Below, piece by piece: positions 52,288 through 61,528 of a stretch of DNA of 64,000 nucleotides. A program made the position numbers and the translations under genes. The notes under the pieces were generated by a model. The model was not told the DNA's origin, made no database searches, and saw nothing but the letters and a program-made list of their open reading frames with translations. The first letter of the stretch is position 1. The number at the start of each line of letters is the position of its first letter. This DNA is from CAXBOO01 sp963977425 (GTDB lineage Bacteria; Bacteroidota; Bacteroidia; Flavobacteriales_D; Luteibaculaceae): assembly GCA_963977425.1 (NCBI GenBank), contig CAXBOO010000004.1, forward strand, positions 404,070-468,069, in the 5' to 3' direction.

Positions 52288-53439
52288 ATGGAAAAATTAT
52301 ATCCTTGGCGAACCGGCGCTATAACCGAGATATTAAGCAGTTGCTTAGTATATGCTACTAATATTGATAAAGCGCTTAAGAACAGCTTCAAATCTTCACC
52401 TAAGCTGGGTAAGAAGGATAGAGTATTCATTACGGAGCATGCTTACAATATTTTAAGGCATTTGTATTCTAATCAATGCACTGATTTAAATGAAGTGATT
52501 TTTACATACTTCGAAAACAATGGTTATGATGTTTCAAGAATAGAATCAGGACAAGCTACATTGGAATTAGATCCAGAAGAGTTTGATAGCCGTTTTAGTG
52601 TTTCTAAGTGGGTTTTAAATGAATTTGCAGCATCAAACGACGACAAAGTTGTTGAATCTGTATTCGAGGCTATAAATCATAGGAAACAAGCTTTCATTCG
52701 CGTTAATACGAATGAAATATCCGTTCAAGATTTTCTTGACATATTAAGTAAAGGAGAAATTCACTTTACATCACAAAATGCCGATAGCACTTGCCTTTTA
52801 ATATCTGAAGAAAGTATTGTAGCATTATCTCAATCGGATAATTACAATAGAGGGTATTATGAGTATCAAGATTTAGCGTCACAATCACTTATAGAGCATG
52901 TTTTGCCTTTTATTAGTGATTCTAAAGCAGTGTTAGATTTATGCGCTGGAGAAGGCGGAAAATCGGTACAGATCGCTCAAAGTTTTAAAAGTTCTGACAG
53001 ATTTGCTTACGATATAATTTCGGACAAAACCAAACACTTGAAAAGGCGTTTTGAGCGATTTAAGAATACAGATTGTCCTAATATCTTATCAAAAGATGAA
53101 TTGAATGCGAAAAATGATTTTGATTTGATTTTGATTGATGCTCCGTGTAGTGGAACGGGAACTTTTGGAAGATTACCAACTCAAAAATATCATCTTACAG
53201 AAAAACATTTCAACGACATGCAAAAAGTACAAAAGCAGTTGCTAAATGATGCATCAGCTAAAGTACTTGATGAAGGTTTTATTGCATATTCTACATGTTC
53301 TATATTGAACAAAGAAAATCAACAACAAGTTGAATTGTTTTTAAATGCAAACGATAATTTTAAATTAATTACAGAAAAGCAAATACTACCAACCACCGAT
53401 CATGATGGTTTGTATGTAGCCTTGTTGCAAAAAAATTAA
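52288..53439 (+). CDS. RsmB/NOP-family rRNA (cytosine-5) methyltransferase
   Basis: Predicted m5C RNA methyltransferase. The 383 residues start MEKLYPWR (the frame is open two codons upstream from a TTG at 52282, within the terminator, so ATG 52288 is chosen). A helical N-terminal NusB-like half (~1-140) is followed by the methyltransferase: SAM motif LDLCAGEGGKSVQIAQ, motif IV IDAPCSGTGTFG and motif VI YSTCSI; the two Cys act as nucleophile and release residue. The length is shorter than Escherichia coli RsmB (429). It ends with a 4-bp overlap with the convergent acyl-CoA synthetase gene. Confidence 0.9.
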   Translation: MEKLYPWRTGAITEILSSCLVYATNIDKALKNSFKSSPKLGKKDRVFITEHAYNILRHLYSNQCTDLNEVIFTYFENNGYDVSRIESGQATLELDPEEFDSRFSVSKWVLNEFAASNDDKVVESVFEAINHRKQAFIRVNTNEISVQDFLDILSKGEIHFTSQNADSTCLLISEESIVALSQSDNYNRGYYEYQDLASQSLIEHVLPFISDSKAVLDLCAGEGGKSVQIAQSFKSSDRFAYDIISDKTKHLKRRFERFKNTDCPNILSKDELNAKNDFDLILIDAPCSGTGTFGRLPTQKYHLTEKHFNDMQKVQKQLLNDASAKVLDEGFIAYSTCSILNKENQQQVELFLNANDNFKLITEKQILPTTDHDGLYVALLQKN

Positions 53440-55205
53440 GAATATATAGAATTGATCTCTGACTCGTAATTGGCGTTGATAACTTTACGTTTCAATTTTA
53501 GAGTCGGAGTTAATTCATTTTTGTCGATGCTAAACTCTCTTGATAAAAGCACGAATTTTTTCACTTTTTCCCATTGACCAAATGTTTCATTGAGGGTGTC
53601 AATTTCTCTCTGTATTCTGTCTATTACTTCTTTTTTGGTAATGGCTTCTTCGTTGGTTGTAAAACCAAGTCCTTTTTCTGTACACCAACCTTTTAAGTAA
53701 TCAAAGTTAGGGACTATAAGTGCAGCTGGAAATTTCTGGTTTTCACCAATAACTACAAGTTGTTCAATGAATTTTGATTCTTTGAATTTGTTCTCCAGAA
53801 TTTGTGGAGCTACATATTTACCACCACTGGTTTTGAACATTTCTTTTTTTCGATCAGTGATTTTTAGAAACTCACCATCAATCATGCATCCAATATCACC
53901 CGTGTGGAACCAACCATCTTCGCTCAATACTTCAGCCGTTTTTTCTGGTTGTTTATAGTAACCCTTCATTACGTTAGGGCCTTTTACTAATATTTCTCCG
54001 TCTTCAGCAAATTTAACTTCTACGTTTGGTAGCAATCGTCCTACAGAACCTATTCTTAACCCATTCCCACGTAGATCGTTTACTGATATTACGGGTGATG
54101 TTTCAGTTAAACCATAGCCTTCCATAATATTAAGACCAGCGGCTAGATAAATTCTTGCTAAACGAGGTGATAGAGCTGCGCTACCACTAGCTATAAGTAA
54201 TACTTCACCACCTAAAGCTTCTTTCCATTTGCTGAAGATTAATTTTCTTGCAATTTTTAATTTGAATTCATACCATGCTCCATTAGCGCCATAAGGCTCA
54301 AATGTGTTGGCTAATTCAACTGCCCAGAAAAACAAGCTTTTTTTGATACCAGATAATTCGGCTCCTTTTGCTATAATCTTGTCATAAACCTTTTCAAGTA
54401 ATCGTGGTACGGCAGTAAATACATGTGGCCTGCATTCTTTCATGTTATCGCTAATGGTTTCGAGCGATTCTGCAAAATAAATTTCAATGCCATTAAGCAT
54501 ATACAAATACAAAAGCATGCGTTCGTAAACATGGCATACAGGTAAAAATGACAATGCTCTATACCCTGGTTGAACAGGAAATCTTGTTGATGAATCTATA
54601 GCGTTGCTCACTAAATTTTGGTGAGACAACATAACCCCTTTCGGTTTCCCTGTAGTTCCGGAAGTATAAATTAAAGTTGCTAAACTATCGGCTGTAACTT
54701 TTTCTGAAATAGCTTGAATTTTTTCAAATTCTATTTTCGTACACTTTGCTTCTAGCTCGCTTATATGATGACAATCAACTATTCGATTGAAACTGTATAT
54801 CCATTCTAGTGTAGGAATATTGCCTTTCACCTCCATGACTTTAGAAAGCAATTCCTCATCGCTCACGATAACCATTTTTACTCCGGCATCGTTCATGATG
54901 TATTCATAATCACATGGAGTAGAAGTAGGGTAAATTGGAACGTTTGCTACACCAATTTGCTGCATTCCTATGTCGAAATAATTCCATTCACTGCGGTTAT
55001 TGCTTATTACAGCAATTTTGTCACCATCTTGAAAACCCAAATTCAACAAGGCTGTACTAACAATATTGGCTTTTTCTAAGAAGTCATCAATGCTTAAGCT
55101 TTTCCATTCCCCCATTACCTTATCGTTGAAGGCCTTTGCTTGCGGAAAATGCTTTTGCTGGTATTTAGGAATGTCAAATAATCTAGTAACACCTGGGTAA
55201 CTCAT
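53436..55205 (-). CDS. Long-chain acyl-CoA synthetase (AMP-binding)
   Basis: Activates fatty acids with ATP and CoA, feeding the beta-oxidation enzymes coded at 40032-46329. The 589 residues show the AMP-binding P-loop YTSGTTGKPKGVMLSH, the GYGLTETSPVIS motif (A5), GWFHTGDIG (A7) and DRKKEMFKTSGGKYVAP (A8-A10). It resembles the FACL group of Bacteroidota and lacks a signal peptide. The divergent gene begins at 55315; no consensus promoter was found on this side. Confidence 0.93.
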   Translation of the reverse strand: MSYPGVTRLFDIPKYQQKHFPQAKAFNDKVMGEWKSLSIDDFLEKANIVSTALLNLGFQDGDKIAVISNNRSEWNYFDIGMQQIGVANVPIYPTSTPCDYEYIMNDAGVKMVIVSDEELLSKVMEVKGNIPTLEWIYSFNRIVDCHHISELEAKCTKIEFEKIQAISEKVTADSLATLIYTSGTTGKPKGVMLSHQNLVSNAIDSSTRFPVQPGYRALSFLPVCHVYERMLLYLYMLNGIEIYFAESLETISDNMKECRPHVFTAVPRLLEKVYDKIIAKGAELSGIKKSLFFWAVELANTFEPYGANGAWYEFKLKIARKLIFSKWKEALGGEVLLIASGSAALSPRLARIYLAAGLNIMEGYGLTETSPVISVNDLRGNGLRIGSVGRLLPNVEVKFAEDGEILVKGPNVMKGYYKQPEKTAEVLSEDGWFHTGDIGCMIDGEFLKITDRKKEMFKTSGGKYVAPQILENKFKESKFIEQLVVIGENQKFPAALIVPNFDYLKGWCTEKGLGFTTNEEAITKKEVIDRIQREIDTLNETFGQWEKVKKFVLLSREFSIDKNELTPTLKLKRKVINANYESEINSIYS

Positions 55206-55270
55206 AAGCTAGTTTGGTTGGGGTTGATCGTATTTCGTAAAGAAATAAATATAAATTGAAAATGTTGGAT

Positions 55271-55278
55271 TACATTTG
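55271..55278 (+). promoter_or_regulatory. -7 element for the nitronate monooxygenase gene
   Basis: TACATTTG is a full match to TAnnTTTG and lies 36 bp before ATG 55315. It overlaps the alternative TTG start at 55276, making that start unlikely. Confidence 0.45.
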
Positions 55279-55314
55279 TTAGGCTTGCATAATAAACTAC
55301 AAAATACAATAGAA

Positions 55315-56280
55315 ATGGGAAAGCCTAGCTTAAATGAAATACTAAAAATTCAATTTCCAGTGATCATGGCGCCAATGTTTTTGGTTTCAAATTTGGCTAT
55401 GATTCGTGAAGGTGTTAAGGCTGGAATTATGGCCACGTTTCCTACACTTAACTATCGTAAAGATGGAGAGTTAGAGCATATTTTGGATGAGATTTCTAAA
55501 GTAGAAGGCGACGGAAATTATGGGGTTAATCTCATCGTTCAATTGAGCAATCCGTTGTATAAAAAACACCTTGAAATTTGCATTGCCAAAAAAGTTCCGT
55601 TTTACATAACTAGTTTAGGAAATCCCAAAGAAGTTATAGAAAAAGCACATGCATATGGAGCAAAGGTTTTTTGTGATGTAACCAACATTGAGCATGCTAA
55701 AAAAGTGAAAGACTTAGGTGCTGACGGATTTATTGCCGTTGGTGCAGGAGCAGGTGGACATGCAGGCCCAATAGCATTGCATGTGTTGATTGAGAATTTG
55801 GTTGAAATATTTCCAGATATGCCTGTTGTAGCTGCCGGAGGAATATCCACTGGAAAAGCACTTAAATCAATGATGGTATTGGGAGCAGTTGGCGCATCAA
55901 TAGGAACGCGCTTTATTGCAACAACAGAAGCGGAAGTAAGCGATGAGTACAAAAATGCGATTTGCGACTACGGCATGAACGATATTGTTCTGACTGAAAA
56001 AATTAGTGGTACTGCTTCGTCAGTTATCAATACACCTTACGCACAAAAAATTGGTACTACCCAGTCGTTTTGGGAAAAATTATTGACAAAGAACAGAACA
56101 ATAAGAAAGTATTTTAAAATGCTGATTCAAATTAGGGGTATGAAGAAACTGGAGAATGCAATTAAACCAGGATCATACAAAACACTTTGGATAGCCGGTC
56201 AGTCTGTTGGAATGATAAAAAATATATTATCCATCAAACAAATAGTAGAAAACCTAAAATCGGAATTCGAAAAAAGTTAA
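55315..56280 (+). CDS. Nitronate monooxygenase / 2-nitropropane dioxygenase family flavoprotein
   Basis: An FMN-dependent TIM-barrel protein of 321 residues from ATG 55315 (MGKPSLNEILKIQFPVIMAPMF). Motifs: PVIMAPM at the N-terminus, VGAGAGGHAGP with the catalytic His, and PVVAAGGISTGKALKSMMVLGA plus GASIGTRFIATTEA for FMN phosphate binding. The family oxidises alkyl nitronates; some members are enoyl-ACP reductases (FabK), and the placement next to an acyl-CoA synthetase leaves that open. The start at 55315 is preferred to an upstream TTG because the latter overlaps a -7 box. It overlaps the convergent amidohydrolase gene by 4 bp. Confidence 0.87.
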   Translation: MGKPSLNEILKIQFPVIMAPMFLVSNLAMIREGVKAGIMATFPTLNYRKDGELEHILDEISKVEGDGNYGVNLIVQLSNPLYKKHLEICIAKKVPFYITSLGNPKEVIEKAHAYGAKVFCDVTNIEHAKKVKDLGADGFIAVGAGAGGHAGPIALHVLIENLVEIFPDMPVVAAGGISTGKALKSMMVLGAVGASIGTRFIATTEAEVSDEYKNAICDYGMNDIVLTEKISGTASSVINTPYAQKIGTTQSFWEKLLTKNRTIRKYFKMLIQIRGMKKLENAIKPGSYKTLWIAGQSVGMIKNILSIKQIVENLKSEFEKS

Positions 56281-57902
56281 TTTTCGAATAAGACCTTTCC
56301 TTCTATTACAGTTTTCCTAACGGTAGGGTTATTCCATTCTGTACTATTCAGTTTTTGGCTCAGTACAGTAATGTTGGCCGTTTTACCAGAATCTAAAGAT
56401 CCAAATTTGTTTTCCCACTGATTGGCTAATGCAGCATACAATGTCATGCCTTTAATAGTCTCGTCAGGAGAGAGAGCACTTTCTAAAAGAAATCCATTTT
56501 CAGGATTATTTGTGAATGGAGTTTGTCTGAAAACGCTGCTGTAGTAAGTTTTTAATGGTGATATATCTTCAACGGGGAAATCAGTTCCTAAAGCAATTAT
56601 GCCATTGCAAGCAAGTAGTTTTTTGTAATTGTAAGCGTTTTTTATTCTGTTGCTCGACAATCTGTCTTCTGCCCAACGCATATCACTTGTAGCATGAGTT
56701 GGTTGTACTGAAGGGATGATATTGTAGGTGGTGTATTTTTCTAAATCTATAGGGTCTACAACTTGAGCATGTTCAATTCTCCAACGATTATCATTGCTTC
56801 CTTTTAATGTTGCGCCATACACATCGAGAACAATTTTAACGGCGCTGTCACCAATACAATGCGAGTTCAATTGCCATCCGTTTTCAAAACATCTGCTTGC
56901 AAGTGCATCCATATCTTCGAATGGAGTTCTCATTATACCATGGTTATTGTGATCATCGGAGTAAGGTGTTTTTAAGCAGGCCGAGCGAGAACCCAAACTG
57001 CCATCTGCATACATTTTTACGCTATAACAACTTATCTTTTCATGAAGTTTTGGTTTGCTTTCTAACCAAGTAAGTGTTTCGTTATCGGGATTAGCCATCA
57101 AATACAATGGAATAGAAATCAGGTTTTCATTATACGCTTCATTAAGTAGTAAAATGTCGTTTTTAGAAAGGCCTGCTGAAGTCACCGCCGTTAATCCACT
57201 AGCCAATATTTTTCCCTCGGCTCTTATCAATGCTGTTTTAATATCCTCATTAGAGTATTCGGGAACCAATTGATCGATATAATCCAAAAATTTTTCTTGA
57301 ACTATGCCTATGTAAGTGTTGTTGGACTGTATTGCAATAAATCCTGGTTTCGATTCATTTTCATTAAGATTAGCAAGTTCGGCTGATTTGGAATTCAACC
57401 ATGCGCTATGTCCATCTATGCGCTTTAAGTAAATAGGTTTGTTTATGCCAAGTTTATCAAGATCTTCTTTAGTTGGATAAGCATTGTCCCACAGCGAATG
57501 ATCCCATCCACGTCCAGTTATCCATTGTGCATTCGGATTGGATTCCGCAAACGATAGAATTCTTTGTAGGCACTCAGCTTTCGTTTTGCTGCCCACCAAA
57601 TCAACGCTTAAAAAGCTCTTAGCATAGCCTAAAAAATGCGAGTGAGCATCAATAAAACCAGGATAACAAATGCCACCTTGTAAATCAATTGAGTTTTCTG
57701 ATCGAAATGAATTCATAACCTCACGCTCAGGTCCGATAGCAACAATTTTACCGTTGGTAATTGCAATAGCACCTGGTAAAGTTTGACCTGTGTGAACATT
57801 GTAATACTGAAGATTGTGGTATACAGTATCGGCTTTATTGAATTTTAATCCGCAACCAGAAATGGAAATAATGGTGAGGAGTGTATATAATTTAAATTTC
57901 AT
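56277..57902 (-). CDS. Lipoprotein amidohydrolase, YtcJ-like metal-dependent hydrolase
   Basis: A 541-residue protein from ATG 57902. The start gives a lipoprotein signal (KFKLYTLLTIISISGC), with the lipid-bearing Cys at position 17; the longer frame to 57950 would bury it and overlap more of the next gene. The amidohydrolase superfamily fold has GFIDAHSHFLGY (HxH metal site), WRIEHAQV, and GTDFPVE with the final Asp. YtcJ-like enzymes act on amides or N-formyl groups; the substrate is unknown. It overlaps the upstream SDR gene by 11 bp and should share its transcript. Confidence 0.87.
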   Translation of the reverse strand: MKFKLYTLLTIISISGCGLKFNKADTVYHNLQYYNVHTGQTLPGAIAITNGKIVAIGPEREVMNSFRSENSIDLQGGICYPGFIDAHSHFLGYAKSFLSVDLVGSKTKAECLQRILSFAESNPNAQWITGRGWDHSLWDNAYPTKEDLDKLGINKPIYLKRIDGHSAWLNSKSAELANLNENESKPGFIAIQSNNTYIGIVQEKFLDYIDQLVPEYSNEDIKTALIRAEGKILASGLTAVTSAGLSKNDILLLNEAYNENLISIPLYLMANPDNETLTWLESKPKLHEKISCYSVKMYADGSLGSRSACLKTPYSDDHNNHGIMRTPFEDMDALASRCFENGWQLNSHCIGDSAVKIVLDVYGATLKGSNDNRWRIEHAQVVDPIDLEKYTTYNIIPSVQPTHATSDMRWAEDRLSSNRIKNAYNYKKLLACNGIIALGTDFPVEDISPLKTYYSSVFRQTPFTNNPENGFLLESALSPDETIKGMTLYAALANQWENKFGSLDSGKTANITVLSQKLNSTEWNNPTVRKTVIEGKVLFEN

Positions 57903-58653
57903 CGCGTAAAATTTGAGTGGCATTGGCTTGAGCTGTTGGCATAATAACAATGTCGTTGATATTAACGTTTAGGGGAGTACCTAAACAATACATAATGGCG
58001 TCGGCAATATCTTTGGCTTTCAACGGAATAAAACCATCATAAGTAGCGTCAGCTAAATTGACGTTTCCTTCGTGTCTAACAATAGAGAATTCGGTTTCAA
58101 CAGCTCCAGGGCATACATTGCTAACCCTAATTTTGTCGTTTAAAAAATCCAACCTCATTGCTTTTGATAAGCTGTCAACAGCGTGTTTTGTTGCGCAATA
58201 TACATTGCCGTTTGTGTAGGTTTCTTTACCAGCTATTGAACAAATGTTGATGATGTGTCCTTGGCCCGATTTTTTTAAAAGTGTATGACATGCTTTTGTC
58301 ATATAAAGCAACCCTTTTATGTTGGTATCTATCATGGTTTCCCAATGATCTAATTTTGCTTCTTGAAAAGGTACTTTCCCAAGGGCTAATCCAGCATTAT
58401 TAATAAGTGCATCTAAAGTTGAAATTTGCTTGATAGCTTGTAAGCATTCATCATTATTTCTAACATCGAACACCAATATTTGCACTTCGCAGTTTGGGTT
58501 TGAATGAAGTATTTCAGCTTTTAGTTTTTCTAATTTATCCTTTCTACGAGCAGAAATTATCACCTTTTGGTATTGCGCTGAAGCTAGTATAGCTGTTGCG
58601 TAGCCTATACCCGAAGATGCTCCTGTTATTAAAATGCTTTTTGCTTTTGTCAT
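57892..58653 (-). CDS. Short-chain dehydrogenase, YdfG-like
   Basis: A 253-residue Rossmann protein with TGASSGIGYATA (residues ~9-20), the LINNAGLAL motif, and the catalytic Ser and YxxxK in SIAGKETYTNGNVYCATK. The sequence after it (VCPGAVETEFSIVRHEG) resembles the YdfG/3-hydroxy acid dehydrogenase group, NADP-dependent. It overlaps the start of the lipoprotein amidohydrolase gene, so the two may act together, though no pathway is obvious. Confidence 0.88.
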   Translation of the reverse strand: MTKAKSILITGASSGIGYATAILASAQYQKVIISARRKDKLEKLKAEILHSNPNCEVQILVFDVRNNDECLQAIKQISTLDALINNAGLALGKVPFQEAKLDHWETMIDTNIKGLLYMTKACHTLLKKSGQGHIINICSIAGKETYTNGNVYCATKHAVDSLSKAMRLDFLNDKIRVSNVCPGAVETEFSIVRHEGNVNLADATYDGFIPLKAKDIADAIMYCLGTPLNVNINDIVIMPTAQANATQILRDEI

Positions 58654-58680
58654 ATACCCTAAACTCTATGCAATAATAAT

Positions 58681-58688
58681 TACTTTTG
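58681..58688 (+). promoter_or_regulatory. -7 element for purL
   Basis: TACTTTTG fully matches TAnnTTTG and ends 20 bp before ATG 58709. This supports 58709 as the purL start, since a longer frame to 58634 would include it. Confidence 0.5.
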
Positions 58689-58708
58689 CACCGACCATTG
58701 TCAACCTT

Positions 58709-60949
58709 ATGAGCACAAGTACTAGCAAATCGATTGCAACCTTAGCACAGGCCAAAGAATTAGGTCTATTAGAATCTGAATTTGAACAAATCAAGAAGAT
58801 CTTGAATCGTGAACCAAACTTTACTGAGATGTCGATATTCTCTGTAATGTGGTCAGAACATTGTTCGTATAAAAACAGTATTAAATGGCTAAAAACTTTA
58901 CCTAAAAAAGGGGCGCACCTTTTGGTAGAAGCAGGTGAAGAAAATGCAGGCTTGGTTGATATTGGAGATGGTTTAGCATGTTGTTTTAAAATAGAATCGC
59001 ACAACCACCCAAGTGCATTAGAACCTTATCAAGGTGCAGCAACGGGTGTTGGTGGAATTAACCGCGATATTTTTACAATGGGTGCACGCCCAATAGCACA
59101 ATTAAATTCTTTGCGTTTCGGAAACATAGAAAGCAAAAGAACAAAGTGGTTGGTAAACGGTGTGTCTAAAGGTATTGGTGATTACGGAAACTCATTCGGT
59201 ATTCCTATCGTTGGAGGTGAAGTAATGTTTGACGACAGTTTCAACACCAATCCGTTGGTTAATGCTTTTTCTGCAGGTATTGTAGAAGTTGGTAAAACCT
59301 TATCAGCAAAATCACAAGGCCCAGGAAATCCAGTTTATATTGTAGGAAGTAAAACAGGAAAAGACGGTATTCATGGAGCTGCTTTTGCAAGTAAAGACAT
59401 GACCGAGGATTCGGCTGACGATTTACCATCTGTACAAGTTGGAGATCCTTTCCAAGAGAAATTGCTTTTAGAAGCAACTATGGAATTGGCAACTACTGAC
59501 GCTGTTGTTGGTATGCAAGATATGGGAGCAGCAGGTATTACTTGTTCTTCTTCTGAAATGTCTGCAGCCGGTGGTTTAGGAATGAAAATCCATTTGGATA
59601 AAGTTCCTACACGTCAGGCCAATATGCAGCCATATGAAATTTTACTTTCAGAAAGCCAAGAGCGTATGCTTGTTGTGGTTGAAAAAGGTAAAGAAGATAT
59701 CATTGAAGCTATTTTTGAAAAGTGGGATTTACCTGCAGCATGCATTGGTGAAGTTACCGACGGGTTGAATGTTCAGTTTTTCGAAAACGGTGATTTAATT
59801 GCTGATATTCCAGCAGAATCATTGGTGTTGGGTGGTGGAGCTCCGGTTTACGATCGTGAGTACAAAGAGCCAGCTTACTTTGCTGAATTCAAGAAATTCG
59901 ATATCAATAGTATAGAAGAGCCAAAGGATTTGGTAGCGGTAGCTCAAAAAATGGTAGCATTTCCAAACATTGCTTCTAAACGATATATCTACGAACAATA
60001 CGATAGTATGGTAGGTGCTGCCACCATGACAACCAATGCTCATAGCGATGCAGGTGTTGTTAATGTAAAGGGCACAAACAAGGCTTTGGCCATGAGTGTA
60101 GATTGTAATTCACGCTATGTGAATGCAGATCCTGAAGTTGGAGCTGCAATTGCTGTATCTGAAGCTGCTAGAAACGTAGTTTGCTCAGGAGCAATACCTT
60201 CTGCAATTACCAATTGTTTGAACTTTGGAAATCCTTACAACCCAGAATCTTACTGGCAATTTGTTGGCTCGATAAAAGGTATGTCGAAGGCTTGTCTAAA
60301 ATTCGAAACGCCTGTAACAGGTGGTAACGTTTCGTTCTATAACCAAACAAGTGTAGACGGAGTGGAAACACCAGTACATCCAACGCCTACGATTGGTATG
60401 TTGGGCGTAATGAATGATAAAAGTTTGCTTACATCATTGAATTTTAAAAACGAAGGCGATACAGTATATATGATTGGAAAATCAGAAAACTGCATCAATA
60501 GCTCTGAGTATTTATACAATTATCATGGCGTTAAAGCTTCACCAGCACCTAGCTTCAATCTCGATTATGAGTATGAAGTGCAAGATGCAGTTAAGAACCT
60601 AATTTCAAACAAATTAATCAATGCAGCACACGATTGTGCCGATGGTGGATTATTTGTGGCGCTTTTAGAAATGGCTATGAATGGAAATAAAGGTGTGGCA
60701 ATTACTTCAGATGATAACATTAGAAAAGATGCCTTCTTATTTGGTGAAGCTCAGTCAAGAGTTCTTGTAACAGTAGCACCTGATAAACAAGAAGAATTTG
60801 TTGAATTCATGGCATTGCACAATGCAGATTTCAATATGTTGGGAACTGTTTCAGGTGATTCAATCCTTGTGGATGAAACCAATTTTGGTTCTGTTGCTGA
60901 ATTGAAAAATATTTATGACAACGCTTTAGGATCTCATTTTAAAGCGTAA
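58709..60949 (+). CDS. purL: Phosphoribosylformylglycinamidine synthase subunit PurL
   Basis: Fourth step of purine synthesis (FGAR to FGAM). The 746 residues from ATG 58709 form the small type of PurL: an N-terminal FTEMSIFSVMWSEHCSYKNS block, FKIESHNHPSALEPYQGAATGVGG with the ATP-site His and Glu, DVGGMQD-like VVGMQDMGAAGITCSSSEM, and the second AIRS-like half with THDCADGG-type AHDCADGGLF. It lacks the glutaminase domain of long PurL, so partners PurQ and PurS must lie elsewhere. The start is chosen from the -7 box at 58681. It overlaps the convergent gene by 11 bp. Confidence 0.96.
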   Translation: MSTSTSKSIATLAQAKELGLLESEFEQIKKILNREPNFTEMSIFSVMWSEHCSYKNSIKWLKTLPKKGAHLLVEAGEENAGLVDIGDGLACCFKIESHNHPSALEPYQGAATGVGGINRDIFTMGARPIAQLNSLRFGNIESKRTKWLVNGVSKGIGDYGNSFGIPIVGGEVMFDDSFNTNPLVNAFSAGIVEVGKTLSAKSQGPGNPVYIVGSKTGKDGIHGAAFASKDMTEDSADDLPSVQVGDPFQEKLLLEATMELATTDAVVGMQDMGAAGITCSSSEMSAAGGLGMKIHLDKVPTRQANMQPYEILLSESQERMLVVVEKGKEDIIEAIFEKWDLPAACIGEVTDGLNVQFFENGDLIADIPAESLVLGGGAPVYDREYKEPAYFAEFKKFDINSIEEPKDLVAVAQKMVAFPNIASKRYIYEQYDSMVGAATMTTNAHSDAGVVNVKGTNKALAMSVDCNSRYVNADPEVGAAIAVSEAARNVVCSGAIPSAITNCLNFGNPYNPESYWQFVGSIKGMSKACLKFETPVTGGNVSFYNQTSVDGVETPVHPTPTIGMLGVMNDKSLLTSLNFKNEGDTVYMIGKSENCINSSEYLYNYHGVKASPAPSFNLDYEYEVQDAVKNLISNKLINAAHDCADGGLFVALLEMAMNGNKGVAITSDDNIRKDAFLFGEAQSRVLVTVAPDKQEEFVEFMALHNADFNMLGTVSGDSILVDETNFGSVAELKNIYDNALGSHFKA

Positions 60950-61481
60950 AAATCAAACCTCCTCCTAAATATGGGTTGCTGTACGGCGAATTGATATCTT
61001 CAAGAACGTCGTACAGTAACGATATATAGCCAAAGGATTTCCCTCCTAGTTGTAATCGGTAAGCAGCACCAACAAAGAAGATGTTTACCGGAGTTCTAAA
61101 TTTGGCATTATTGAATTCCGAATACCTTTCTACAGATAAACTTTGATATTCTGTAACCAACATTAATTCGGGTATTACTGCATAATTGGCAAATATTAAT
61201 CCGCCATAATTGCTGAATTCAAAACCTTTGAATCTATTGTCGCTTAAATAGTTGTAAACTACTCCGGCGCCTAAAGTGAGTTTCTCATTTATTCTGTATC
61301 CAAGTCTTGGAGAAAGGTTTACGTAGGTCACAGTTCCAAAACTTAGCGCTAAATCACCTCCCAATTGCCAACGATCTATAGTTTGGTTAGCTTTTGATTT
61401 GTTCTCTGAATCGGTCTGTTGGCCAAGTGTTTGGGTGTGTATGGCAAAACAAAGTGCTGTAAGCAAATATAATTTGTTCAT
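60939..61481 (-). CDS. Small outer-membrane beta-barrel protein of unknown function
   Basis: A 180-residue exported protein with a signal peptide (about residues 1-20, ending TLGQ). The rest reads as paired amphipathic strands, for example LTLGAGVVYNYL, VNIFFVGAAYRLQLGG and the final strand YLGGGLIFTL ending in Leu, typical of eight-stranded barrels. I do not recognise a family. Its 3' end overlaps purL by 11 bp, and its start diverges from the hydroxylase gene at 61529. Confidence 0.75.
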   Translation of the reverse strand: MNKLYLLTALCFAIHTQTLGQQTDSENKSKANQTIDRWQLGGDLALSFGTVTYVNLSPRLGYRINEKLTLGAGVVYNYLSDNRFKGFEFSNYGGLIFANYAVIPELMLVTEYQSLSVERYSEFNNAKFRTPVNIFFVGAAYRLQLGGKSFGYISLLYDVLEDINSPYSNPYLGGGLIFTL

Positions 61482-61528
61482 TTATTCCTATTTTTAAACG
61501 CATTCTTGCATTAAGGAAAGGTAATAAA

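Noticed and set aside
57903..57950. Longer start of the amidohydrolase
   Set aside because: It hides the lipoprotein signal MKFKLYTLL...SGC and adds residues that are antisense-like and within the upstream gene.
58634..58708. Longer purL frame
   Set aside because: It covers a -7 box and the start of the divergent dehydrogenase gene; PurL homology begins after ATG 58709.
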